Assembly: GCA_933228895.1 (NCBI GenBank)
Contig: OW121858.1
Location: 33,689,859 to 33,753,858, forward strand
Direction of reading: 5' to 3'
From: Platycnemis pennipes
Taxonomy: Eukaryota; Arthropoda; Insecta; Odonata; Platycnemididae
Length of the DNA stretch: 64,000 nt
Shown here: positions 54,696-64,000 of the stretch, piece after piece
Position numbering within the stretch: position 1 is the first letter of the stretch
How the letters are laid out: every line of letters starts with the position of its first letter
Made by a program: the position numbers and the translations under genes
Notes under the pieces: model-generated
Told to the model about the DNA's origin: nothing
Database searches by the model: none
What the model saw: only the letters and a program-made list of their open reading frames with translations

Positions 54696-54926
54696 TCTAC
54701 GCAATGTGCATTTGTTATTTTACTCTGAATTAATCACGGACACAAATTAAACAAAATCGTTTAAACTACTTAATTTATAATATCACCCATACCAATGGTT
54801 TCTTCGTGAGGAAGAAATTTTCTGAATAAGAACTTTGCTGAACATTACCGTTTATTACGGTAATTTTCACGGGTGTTGGTAATTTACGAAAAATACCACG
54901 GTAATTTACCGAGTTGCCCATCTCTA
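54349..54926. mobile_element. hAT MITE (578 bp) with GGTAATTTACC-rich ends
   Basis: Ends TAGAAATGGGTAAA and (inverse) TAGAGATGGGCAAC, perfect GTAATGAG duplications at 54341-54348 and 54927-54934. GGTAATTT/AAATTACC motifs repeat within 100 bases of each end. Holds a TA microsatellite at 54627-54694. A partial copy lies at 62360-62485. Confidence 0.9.
54627..54694. repeat. (TA)n microsatellite
   Basis: An essentially uninterrupted TA run of about 68 bases inside the hAT MITE. Confidence 0.95.
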
Positions 54927-55037
54927 GTAATGAGCAGATACAATACAGATACAATTCGTCAAATACAGATACAATAATATTATTTAATATATAAAATTAG
55001 AATCTTTTACATACACTGTTCAAGTATTGAATCCACC

Positions 55038-55290
55038 AAATGTTCAATTACAAAAACATCAAATCACCCTTATCACAAGTGAGGAACTCCTCAACAGAGT
55101 AAAAGGCCTTTTTCATGAGCCAGGCATAGAAAACCATTTTAAATTTTGTGAGACTAACGTGCCTTGCCTCAGGAGGTAAGCTATTAAATCGTGCGGGTAT
55201 TTTTTCAAGAAACATACCTGTGTTTGTTCTATATCCTGGAGATGGCAGTACTTGCACGAAACATGATATGCTGCCCAAATGACAGAGGTA
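55038..55290 (-). mobile_element. LINE 3' fragment
   Basis: The minus strand reads VLPSPGYRTNTGMFLEKIPA, RFNSLPPEARHVSLTKFKMV and KKAFYSVEEFL, a LINE ORF2 C-terminus. Confidence 0.65.
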
Positions 55291-56904
55291 TTTGCTAGTG
55301 TAAATAAATACTCAATGACACTAATTTGCGGGAGATAATTGAATTTGAATAAAAAAAACTATTGGGAATAGGTGACTATGCGAGAAATATCTTCGAAAAA
55401 TGCCGTATTTCAGTGAACCTTCAGGCCAATTTTCGCAACTGATGGACGTACTGGTTAACATTCGAAAACTTGACAAAGCTGATATTATCATCATGACATA
55501 TTCGCATAATTATCGAAAAACTTCCAGTGTATACCTAATATTTTAATTCCGACTAGTTACGCTGTCTTTACAGCTTTCTTCGGTGGTCGAAAAATAGAAA
55601 AACTGGAAGAAAAACACCGAAACTAGGGGAATTAATATTTTATATAATGGAAAATGTCCTGTTTATTTCATGAAATATGTTGATATTCTACCAGATTGCG
55701 CCTGAAATGACTTATTGCTGTTTACCTTCGTCAAATACCACGGAAACAAAAGAAACACTGTAAATACGAATGACTATGAGAATTACGTGGGTTTTTTCAA
55801 CACCTTCGTATATAAAGAGCGCTCGATTTAGCGAGTGATTTCCGAGGGATTATGAGCACTCGTTATACCGGGATTCCACTGTATATGCAATATTTCATGC
55901 ATTGACGAGCGGTTAGATTGAAGAAGGGACTTATTAGTCTCAATCTCACCCCAATATTATCTATCTATCTACCAACAGGTCAGATGTCTTACACTAGGCT
56001 TCATGCCATTTACCCGAGGCTTGCGAACATTTCACTGCAGCCAGACAACTCTACTGGATTCCATTTTGTCATAAAATGCTATTATGTACAGCGAGGATCT
56101 TTTCATGGGCAGATTATGTTATTTTCTTAAGGAGTTTATTCATTTTGGAGGCAGAATGTTGAGAAATGAATCTGGAAAGAACCAAACAATAGATTATTCA
56201 TGTTTCCTGATTACTGTGTACCCTTTACCAGTCATCAGCATGGAAAATCGGGACTTTGAGCATGTGGTTGAATTTGCTGATATATGAGTTTTTGAAATTC
56301 ATACGATAGTTTCCTCTTCTGATTGTACATTATTTGTAATAAAGCACGGCTGGTGTGTAATAAATAAATACTGTCAGCCCTGATTTTATCACCGAACCGG
56401 ATATTTCACCAACAAATCTGTTCCTTCCCATTTTATTATCTGCACTAACAAATTGTACGACATTGTACTTGGACGTAACCATGGATTAGCTTGTACATTG
56501 ATGTACTTCAAAACAAAGTTTGTGTTATTATATTGGGAAAAACATTAAATCACGTAATAGAATAAGCGAAAGGTGATTTCTGCCTGGAATAATTGGAAAT
56601 GTAGGCTTTGTAAGGCTAGACATAGGCCAAAATGGTGAAAGTATTACTGCTGCAGTGAGTATTTGATCAAATATTAACATACTAACAATTTCTGTTGATG
56701 CTCGATCTTAAGCTAGTGTGGTACTTGCTGAGGAATTATTTTTTAATTCAAAACAGAATATCTCCAGTGAGAATCCTTTTAACTCCATAAGCTAGTGTTG
56801 GAACTAAAGTTCTTCAAAAATGACCGCGAATGAAATATCTCAATTCAGGTTATTGCTACTCATTTGTTTTAAAGTACCATTGTTTCACCATAGGTTGCAA
56901 CACT
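55291..56904. other. no gene; transposon end near 55880 and A-rich LINE-like tail near 56370
   Basis: ACTCGTTATACCGGGATTCC followed by ACTGTA (55859-55884) looks like the right end of a TA-targeting pogo-type element; its partner was not found. A similar GGGATTCCACTGTA occurs at 59020-59033. AATAAATAAATA at 56360-56371 may end a plus-strand LINE. Confidence 0.4.
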
Positions 56905-57466
56905 GGATGCCTTCCATTTGGGCGACTCATGAGTCACTTTTCGTGAACTAGCGTCAACTTCGAGTTAGCTACGAATGGAAACCACTTGCGCGCAGTAGAT
57001 TATGCACGTTGGTCACGAGTTGGTCGAGTGGGAAACTTAAACAAGCTTAATATTTCTGAAGAACTTGTAGATCTGCCAGTTAACCAGTGGCTTAATCTTC
57101 ATTGGTTTCAACAATTACTTTATTTATATAGTACAGGCGAAATCTAAATAAGAGAACAATGCAAGTAATTCAGAATGATGATTTGGGATGTTTTTGTTGA
57201 AATACTGCACAGTAGAATCTCTAGTCATCATAGTCATTCATTTAATTCACATCTTTCCTAGAAAAAGTTGCACATTTTCCAATTTCGTGCCAACAACACT
57301 TGCGCAAATCATGTTGCCGATGTCTCAAACTCAGTCGACTCAGCTTCCCGTCAGAGTCGTGAGTCCGCTAGTGTCGGTAACTCACGACAACGCACGACCA
57401 ATGGAAAGCAGTAAACACAACTTATGTCAACTCTTGTCAGCTTGCGTCGACGAAAGGAAAGCATCC
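56905..57466. mobile_element. GGATGC(T/C)TTCC-ended MITE (562 bp)
   Basis: Ends GGATGCCTTCCATT and (inverse) GGATGCTTTCCTTT. GTCAACT, GAGTC and GTCGAC-like motifs near both ends match the style of the relative at 25098-25602. Confidence 0.6.
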
Positions 57467-57586
57467 TGTATTGACTCCAGTGGTGACTGCCTAACATGAG
57501 CGGGGATAATACACGAGAAATGATGGCTATGGGACTCAATTTCCACAACTTTTCCACCATTAAAGATGCTCTATACCTGGCTTTAA

Positions 57587-58285
57587 CCCTTTCGTGCTGG
57601 TTTCCGACTCGGGGATAAAGCTTTCCTTTCCCTGGGTTCCTCTCCAATTTTTTTCCACTTCCCATACATACAGTGCTCTAGTGAAACAAGGTGTCGCGCA
57701 GGAATATCTTTCCCGCACTTCAGGACTGGACCCGGAAGGGGCCCTCTACCCTTTCCCTGGCCACTGAGAAACGGCTATCTCCACCCCTTTCTAAACAAGC
57801 ACCAATCATTGCCTGTGTCCATGGTTAAATATTTTTAAAGCAGCAATTTTTCTTAAAAAAAAAGAGTAGTAAAACTTGATGCCTGTACAACTGATTACTG
57901 GCAACCACTTTTATGTAATTCCTTCCTTTTTATGTATTTAATTTTTATTTATGTATTCATTTGTTAGTAAGTGTATTTCCTTTTCGTTTTTCCGTTATCT
58001 TTTTTTCCAGATCGTCATAGTCATCAAAAATCAAAGATAAATAAGTGATTATCCGGGAGGCCATATTGTACGAAAGTTGATATTTATGGAGTAAATAAAG
58101 TGCAGTGTGATATAGGAATTTAATATTATTAATCGCTTTGACATGTTAAAATTTAACAACCATCGGCAGAGTCGGCTGTGAGTCCCCCATTTCGATAAGG
58201 CGAAGTAGCTTCGCGGGCTCAGTTGCGATTGGACAAAGTCCATATACGTCAGATGTCGTATGCCACACCCACTTTTTCGAAAGGG
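57587..58285. mobile_element. possible TTAA element (CCCTTTCG ends)
   Basis: TTAA-CCCTTTCG at 57583-57594 and CGAAAGGG-TTAA at 58278-58289. The inverted similarity is short, so the two ends may belong to different elements. CGAAAGGGTTAA also occurs near 23356 and 28867, and TTAACCCTTTCG near 60426. Confidence 0.35.
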
Positions 58286-58483
58286 TTAAAAACATCAGTT
58301 TTTCACCGTTTATAACTGGATAACTTATTGACGGATTGAAAAAGTGGAAAATATAGTTATTTTTTTTTACAAACTATCAGATTCGGCGATAAAAAAATAT
58401 GATAAACAACCCCATTACATTTATGAAAAATTATCAATCCCACTGGATGGAGATTCAAGTAAAAAAATTCATCCCCGACTTAC

Positions 58484-58630
58484 ATCATACACAATGAATT
58501 CATTGTCGATAGGATTCTGCCATGATATGTTGACTTTAGAGTCTGCTTTGTTCCCGTCTTCCTCTTTCAAAAAAACGTCCTCCTTCAACAAAACTTCCTC
58601 CTTCTTGGGCAATTCCCATTTGCACTTGCC
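58484..58630 (-). CDS. most upstream visible exon of the minus-strand gene
   Basis: On the minus strand, GCATTTCTTTCTCACAG (a good pyrimidine-rich acceptor) precedes GGC AAG TGC, and the exon ends TAT GAT|GTAAGT, a strong donor. It is 147 bases, 49 codons, open, phase 0 at both ends. The peptide is lysine- and glutamate-rich (GKCKWELPKKEEVLLKEDVF, LKEEDGNKADSKVN, ending NEFIVYD). LLKEDVFLKEE resembles acidic linker motifs found ahead of zinc fingers in arthropods. No start codon, so more exons must lie upstream, outside or unrecognised within 58.6-64 kb. Sequence on both sides is repetitive. Confidence 0.65.
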
Positions 58631-60146
58631 CTGTGAGAAAGAAATGCAGACATTTAAACGTTTGTATTTTTAACATATGTATATTATACTCACTGTAAGA
58701 GCAGAATTTCCATTTATTAGGGGCTCTCGTAGTTTTGACGTCCAGTCGACACTGCCAACACCACAGTCCTATATACAGCTTTTGTAAGCAATAACAATCT
58801 TATTAATGCAAGATAACCTTTTGCGATATAGTATCCATCGTCAAATCAACCTATACGATGATTATTTTTCTGGGACTAATTTGGTTTGGTCCTCCTCTGA
58901 ACATGCTAAAGAGGTAACCAAAACATGCTAACCATTATTATTTATATGCACTGTGACGAGGATCTGAGAAAACGAATGTTCAAACGAGGATATGGTGCTA
59001 TCAAGGAACGGCCTAATGGGATTCCACTGTAAAAATACAATGGGGAACATGCACTATTTTCTATAACCATTTTAATGTGAAGTTTATTAGCTCAAATGTG
59101 CTTGGCGAAAATTTCACTGAAGAATTAATTTGCGTTACAAAGATATCACTCTTTGAAAATTGTACCTTTTCGGAAGCTTAAAAACACGACGTCATCGCAT
59201 GACGTCACAGCATGGTATCACTATGGGTTTTGTTTACCTGTTTATGCGTGGAGATAAGTTTTTAAATGAATACTTGGCGATAACACATGTATTTATCTCA
59301 TTTGTTAAATGGAATAAACGATAGTATTTCGATTTTTTCGTAGTATGGATGGTAACGAGCAAATTGTCCATTAATTATTTAATGCCTGTTTAGTGCCCAA
59401 GAACTTCCACTACGTCTATGCAAGTGTTTGTTTTTTTAAGAAGAACGCCGGCATAAGGGAGTCAACCAAAGGAAATTGTCGGAATGTGCTTTTTTAAGTA
59501 TTTTTTCAGTCATTGTTTCTTTCGAGAAACGGCTAAAAACCTAAAAACAATATATTCACTTCGTTTCCTTTTAAAAATAAATGTCTATCTCCATAGCAGT
59601 ATGGAACCTAATACCGTGCAGTGACATCAGAAGGCATTTCAGGTCACGTGACTTTCGTCAATTTCCGGTAACATTTCAATATAATTTTAATAGTCTTTGT
59701 GGTGGGCGTAGAAAAATTTGGCTTACATATTTAAATTGGTGAGAAAATTTCGCATCAAGTACATCATTAATCTTCGAGAAACAAATTTCATGCATATTCC
59801 TCATTCTCAGGTAACTTTACATTAGTACCCATACTCAATTGCTAGTCTCCAGTAACTACATATGTATTTAGTAATGGGGTCATTTACCATTTTTTTTATC
59901 ACCGAATCTGATAGTGTGTGTAAAATAAAAAAGACCCGTATTTTTCCGTTTTTTGATCCATCAATTATTTCTTGAGTTATAAGCGGCGAAAACTGGAAGG
60001 TATTTATAAAAACTCTCTGTCACCCTAAAAACTCAGTTCATTTTGGAGTGGATGGAAATATTTTGAACTTGTATTATTTGTTCTTAAATTGCACGATACG
60101 TAAAGTTAGGGTGAAATATAAATTAAAACTAGTTGCTCAACTTTTT
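58631..60146. other. no recognised gene
   Basis: AT-rich, with transposon-end-like fragments (GGGATTCCACTGTA near 59020; AGTAACTA-type motifs near 59820-59880) and a block near 59875-60010 repeated at 60300-60420 (ATTTTTC, GTTTTTTGATCCATCA, GAGTTATAAGC). Confidence 0.5.
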
Positions 60147-60254
60147 GTAGGATGTGGTCGCCCGAGTAAAGGCTTCGATGAAAATAGCTCCCGCAGTAAG
60201 AGGAGAAAGACGGAGGAAGTTCGAGCAACTACATCAAGGCCAATCTTAACATAA
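60147..60254 (+). pseudogene. exon-like transposon fragment
   Basis: CAACTTTTTGTAG is followed by an open stretch GCGRPSKGFDENSSRSKRRK, TEEVRATTSRPIL and a stop. The GRPSKxFxxSSxRSKRRKTEE pattern is one I associate with N-terminal regions of transposon-encoded arthropod proteins, from memory. It sits between two copies of a short repeat. Confidence 0.4.
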
Positions 60255-60299
60255 GCAACCAAAATGGCCCTTCGCGCTCAAGGAAGGGATATGGAGGCT

Positions 60300-60770
60300 A
60301 AATGGGGTCGTTTACCGTATTTTTTTTTGTGGAATCAGAGTTTGTAAAATAAAAAGACGCATATTTTTCTGTTTTTTGATCCATCAGTTATTTCTCGAGT
60401 TATAAGCAGAGAAAAACTGATGTTTTTAACCCTTTCGGAAAAGTGGGTGTGGTGCAATCTCTGACGTATATCGACTTCGTCCAATCACAACTGAGCCCGC
60501 AAAGCTACTTTGCCATATCGCAATGGGGGGATAATACAGCTGACTCAGCCAATCGGAGCAGTTGTGACAGCATCTGTGTGAGCAGACCTTCCGAGAACCC
60601 CCCTCCACTCCCTTCCCTTACCCTAAAAGCAGTCAAGGACGGGAGGAAAATGACGTCAATGTTATCACAGCAGCTTTTTCGGTGGGCGTCACCTTTTGAT
60701 TATTAAAATTTTTGATTTATGAGTGAATAGTTGTGGTTAGAAGATTAATTTTTTCACTAAAATTCTTTTT
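60300..60770. repeat. repeat related to 22560-22800 and 58150-58380
   Basis: TTAACCCTTTCGGAAAAGTG, GACTTCGTCCAATCACAACT and GAGCCCGC recur in reverse near 58215-58290; GGCGTC, CTGACTCAGCCAAT-like parts recur near 22620-22800. Confidence 0.55.
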
Positions 60771-61089
60771 TCGTTTCCATCTAACGATTTCATGTACAAA
60801 ATTGGGATTTCGGTTCAGAGTAAACACCCCCATTATTCCTTAGTATTTCCCATACAGAGAGTCATTGCTGAGTGGCAGTAATTAATTGCATTTCTCCAGG
60901 AACTAAATTTTCGCATTTAGTAATTAACCACTAATACTTCCCTTGCAGAGAATAATTGCTGCGTGGCAGTATGTATTACAAGTCTAGTGCTTGCAGAGTA
61001 TCTTATTTGGGAAAGTACAGTCTTCCTTCTGATAAAAAACTTGGGTTAATATGTGAAAGTCAACAATTACTACTATATTCCAAGTGATA

Positions 61090-62360
61090 GACAGAATATT
61101 GTTTTCTATAAAGGTGAAAAATGAAACTTTGGCATTATTTTATGATTTTAAGAAGGCTTTTGACCTTGTTAATCATTAGTATCTTTTATTTAAACTTCAC
61201 AGATTGGGAATATAGGGGAATTCCACTTCAAAGGATCAAGTCCTACCTTCACAACAGATCCTAGGCAGTAACATAAACCATCAATGGTGTCATGCATTCT
61301 TCTGCCGCTCTTAATTCTAAAGTGGGTGTGCCTCAAGGATCTACACAATGTCCACTTCTATTATTACACATAAACGACTTACCTCTTTTATTATCTGGAA
61401 ATAACGATATTACACCAGTTATATATGCCAAAGATACTACAGTAATAGTCTCCACAAATTCCCAACAATCCTCAATTGACATAGCTCAATAAGGAACTGA
61501 TATAATTAGTAAATGGGCTTGTGATAATTCCCTAATTATTAACCCCAATAAAATTTGTTTAATTCACTTTAAATCCAGTGGCCAGAGACAAGCATTCTTG
61601 TTAAGCCAGGATTACGATGAACGTTTTTTGACATGATGGAAATGGACGGTGGCGGTGAACGGCAACGTAGCGGCTCAACCGTTGGTCACGATCGACAGCC
61701 GCTAGAGCACCTACTACCGACCATCAAAGGAAATATCATGCTATATTTGCAGTAAATGTTTGTCTGTAACTATCATAGAGTGAATCAGTATCACTTTGTT
61801 CTAAGTGTCCATCCTCATTCAGCCCAGTTCAGTTACGTCAAAAAGTCATTTTGTCCAGAATAATTATGAGTATATTCTTGTGCACAAAATTAAGATGGCA
61901 TCCCAATTGATTTTCAAGTAACTCGTGATTGGCTGACGGAAACCAACGCGACAGGAAAGCTAGACCTTGACAAGCTTTCCTCAACGTCCATCATTGTCTG
62001 TCCGTCGTGATAAGCTTCATTGCATTCCCATTCTCCCAGCTTAAACAATGCCACCATCCGTTTCTGTCACGTCAGGAAATGTTCATCATAATCCCAGCCT
62101 TAGAACGGAACATAAATCAATTGCACAAGTTGATACATGCAAATTTTTAGGAATATTACTTAACTACAAAAAGTCCTGGGCAGAAAACATAAATTACCTT
62201 AGCAGCAAACTAAGTTCAAGCTTTTATATTCTTAGACAGCTTAGTTTAACTGTTGAAAGAGAAACTTTGTTAAGCCTGTACTACAGTGATTTTTATTTTC
62301 ATATGCTGTATAGCATAATCTTTTGGGGATTAGATAAACGTCATGATATGTTTGATATAA
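61090..62360 (+). mobile_element. Jockey/CR1-like LINE with a MITE inside its reverse transcriptase
   Basis: Pieces in shifting frames: KNETLALFYDFKKAFDLVNH, LNSKVGVPQGSTQCPLLLLH, INDLPLLL, VIYAKDTTVIVSTN (the catalytic FADD box has become YAKD), WACDNSLIINPNK; after the MITE, VDTCKFLGILLNYKKSWAEN and YILRQLSLTVERETLLSLYY. Inactive. Confidence 0.8.
61604..62099. mobile_element. TTA-flanked MITE of the GGCCGGGATTACG family (496 bp)
   Basis: Left AGCCAGGATTACGATGAACG, right inverse GGCTGGGATTATGATGAACA. TTA flanks at 61601-61603 and 62100-62102. It interrupts LINE coding sequence, so the insertion boundaries are well constrained. Confidence 0.85.
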
Positions 62361-62765
62361 GCGTCGGCATTTGATTCTCAATGCTATTTGATTTCGTTTT
62401 GAGTCCTCTGATATGAATATGCAGCTCAAAACTTAAAATTACCAGAAATTTACGGTAATTTTCTATGGTAATTTATCCATCTCTACTCATTACCAAGTGT
62501 TGCGGGACTTACAATGCATGAATTTCAAATCCATCTTTGTCATAAGATGAGGAAAGTCTTGTATGTCCATTTGTAGTTTACATTATTTTACGTGTGTATG
62601 TCTTGATGAACACTATTGCAAATGGAATTTTGTTTTAATGTCTAATAAATATTATAATTATTATGTAAAGGGAGTTACTCTCTAGTGGGTTAATGGCCCT
62701 CAAAACTTCAGCTAAATTAATTACGGCAATAGTCACCTCTATATTTCTCTGGAATCTCTACTCGC
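62360..62765. repeat. hAT end plus inverted copy of the 54-kb segment
   Basis: 62360-62485 matches the left part of the hAT MITE 54349-54926 in reverse, ending ATTTATCCATCTCTA. It is followed by CTCATTAC, the reverse complement of that element's target duplication, and then the reverse of 54083-54340. The duplication therefore copied both the hAT and its flank. Confidence 0.75.
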
Positions 62766-62796
62766 TTAAGTGAAAATTATGGTAATTTACCCATCT

Positions 62797-63566
62797 CAGG
62801 GTTTATAGGAGTTTTCATTTTCATTTTCCCTGACTTTTCCAGGATTTCCAGACCATTATTGGTGATTTTCCCTGACTTTTGAGTGCCTGAAAACTCCAAG
62901 ATTTCGGTCATTTATAGAGATAAAAGTGGTAGTGAGGAAGCAAAGAAGTCTAAACTTATGAACAATTGTAGGTTTATTTTCATATTAATCATATGAACTT
63001 CCAGTGATAAGAGATCAACAACTTATAAGTCCACAAAATAAAAATTATGATCACTTACATCGATATGCCTTCAGAAAGGGTTTTAATTGCAGAAAAATAT
63101 TTGCAAAGAGGGCTAACCTGGCTTTTCCTTCAAACCTGATGTCATGTTAAAGTAGCTCTTTGAATCAATCTTCATTTTTTCTTCCTCACATCCTTCTACA
63201 AATTTGGCTGAGTGAATCAAATTTGACTGAGAATAACTTTTTTGTCACCAGAGGGACAAAGCGAAGCATTCCTGGCAAAATCGCTAGCCAATGAAAATAT
63301 GAATGGTACATCTTTCGCCAATCTTTTCACCAAATTGTGCAGGCTATAGCCAGAAAGAACCAGAATAGGACTGCCTCCTCCACAGCGAAGCCGGCCTGAG
63401 GCCAGTTGTCCCCTCCTTCACCCGGCCATCCACTCCTATGCGCAGTTTTTGATCTCTTGGCATTTTCAGGTGATAAATTCTGAAATTTGAACGTTTTGTG
63501 ATTTTTCCCTGACCACACGTTAAATTCCCTGACTTTTCCAGGATTTCCAGGTTCCTATAAACCCTG
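62797..63566. mobile_element. TIR element with CCCTGACTTTTCCAGG subterminal repeats (770 bp)
   Basis: Ends CAGGGTTTATAGGA and TCCTATAAACCCTG. TTCCCTGACTTTTCCAGGAT followed by TTCCAG occurs near both ends in the same orientation. CATCT flanks both sides (62792-62796 and 63567-63571). The short flank leaves the superfamily open; hAT-like ends. Confidence 0.7.
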
Positions 63567-63945
63567 CATCTCTACACACGCATGCTCGCAGATTGAAAGA
63601 TCGGACATTCGAGAGAAGACTTCATGAAGGAGAACTGTGCTACCAGCATTGCGTGGTCGTCGATTTGCCACGCACGGTCCATGACAAGGCCCCCCAACCC
63701 CCACGAAGGAACTACGGCCAGAAAGAGAATCCAGGGCATAGTGTGCCAACGCCGCTCCGATCCTGATGTGGAGGAGCCAGCAGTCGGAAGAGCCAATATT
63801 GCCGATATCTCTAGGCCGAGGCTACAGTCACTGCGGTCACATTAAGGTCGTCATCGCCCGACGAATACTTCCAAAACCCCCCTTTTCTGCCTACAGCACA
63901 GGCATTCAGTTACAAATACCTCCTGTCCCCTGTCAACGTGCGAAC
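63567..63945. other. GC-rich stretch, unexplained
   Basis: More GC-rich than its surroundings, with overlapping open frames on both strands (plus 63624-63845, minus 63572-63796). No recognised family and no convincing splice sites. It could be old transposon coding sequence. Confidence 0.35.
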
Positions 63946-63948
63946 TAA

Positions 63949-64000
63949 AGCCCGGTTCGAACAGTGCATTTTTCCCGGATAGATTTCTTGCATGGAGTGC
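63949..64000 (+). mobile_element. left end of a TAA-site MITE, cut by the window
   Basis: AGCCCGGTTCGAACAGTGCA, TTTTTCCCGGATAGATTTC after TAA at 63946-63948; same family as the right end at 43786. Confidence 0.65.

Overview
This is intronic and intergenic DNA from a large, AT-rich, transposon-packed animal genome, most likely an arthropod. Supporting signs are GT-AG introns, several non-LTR retrotransposon clades, Penelope-like elements with GIY-YIG domains, Ty3/Gypsy LTR elements, a tRNA-type SINE, and many DNA transposons (hAT, Tc1/mariner, pogo/Tigger, piggyBac-like TTAA elements, TTA/TAA-site elements). No bacterial features, tRNA genes or rRNA genes were recognised. The species cannot be named from the sequence.

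The only probable host gene lies on the minus strand, as small coding islands between repeats. In transcription order the exons are 58484-58630, 53222-53389, 38188-38406, 24582-25034 (one C2H2 zinc finger), 16270-16527 (basic, NLS-like) and 6382-6519 (open to a stop). Each has a plausible acceptor, all but possibly the last have a donor, and every boundary is phase 0. Together they give about 1.38 kb of open reading frame over more than 52 kb. The composition (acidic middle, C2H2 finger, basic tail) suggests a nuclear DNA-binding protein. The 5' end is missing, and whether all six exons belong to one transcript is inferred.

Layout. 1-824: 3' end of a Ty3/Gypsy element with polypurine tract and LTR. 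1036-5129: hAT remnant, a TTA-flanked element with a two-exon THAP start, a LINE fragment, and a palindrome split by a TTAA MITE. 6382-6519: last host exon. 6620-9225: TIR element around a hAT with ATATCG-rich ends, itself carrying a LINE. 9390-11150: Jockey/CR1-like LINE tail split by an RTE-like insertion. 12075-14535: 138-bp satellite with a 299-bp higher-order repeat and a 23-bp-stem hairpin. 14917-16090: minisatellite split by a SINE. 16270-16527: host exon. 16647-17037: MITE made largely of 36-bp repeats. 17353-21490: degraded Gypsy with a nested hAT. 21575-22240: inverted Penelope pair. 23723-25602: host exon between two MITEs. 25741-28790: Tc1/mariner-type element with roughly 600-bp terminal inverted repeats. 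28888-30113: hAT nested in hAT. 30310-32896: SINE and Penelope cluster. 34023-34907: TAA-flanked MITE. 36313-37890: more Penelope. 38188-38406: host exon. 38586-46411: pogo, endonuclease-type LINE, TTA/TAA elements and Tigger. 47046-47870: second copy of the 23723 element. 48722-52990: TAA-flanked element split by a 3.5-kb hAT. 53222-58630: two host exons separated by repeats. 60-64 kb: LINE, MITE and hAT fragments.

The mobile elements are almost all decayed, and most were recognised by terminal inverted repeats with matching target-site duplications rather than by coding capacity. The nesting gives relative ages directly: each interrupted element predates its guest.
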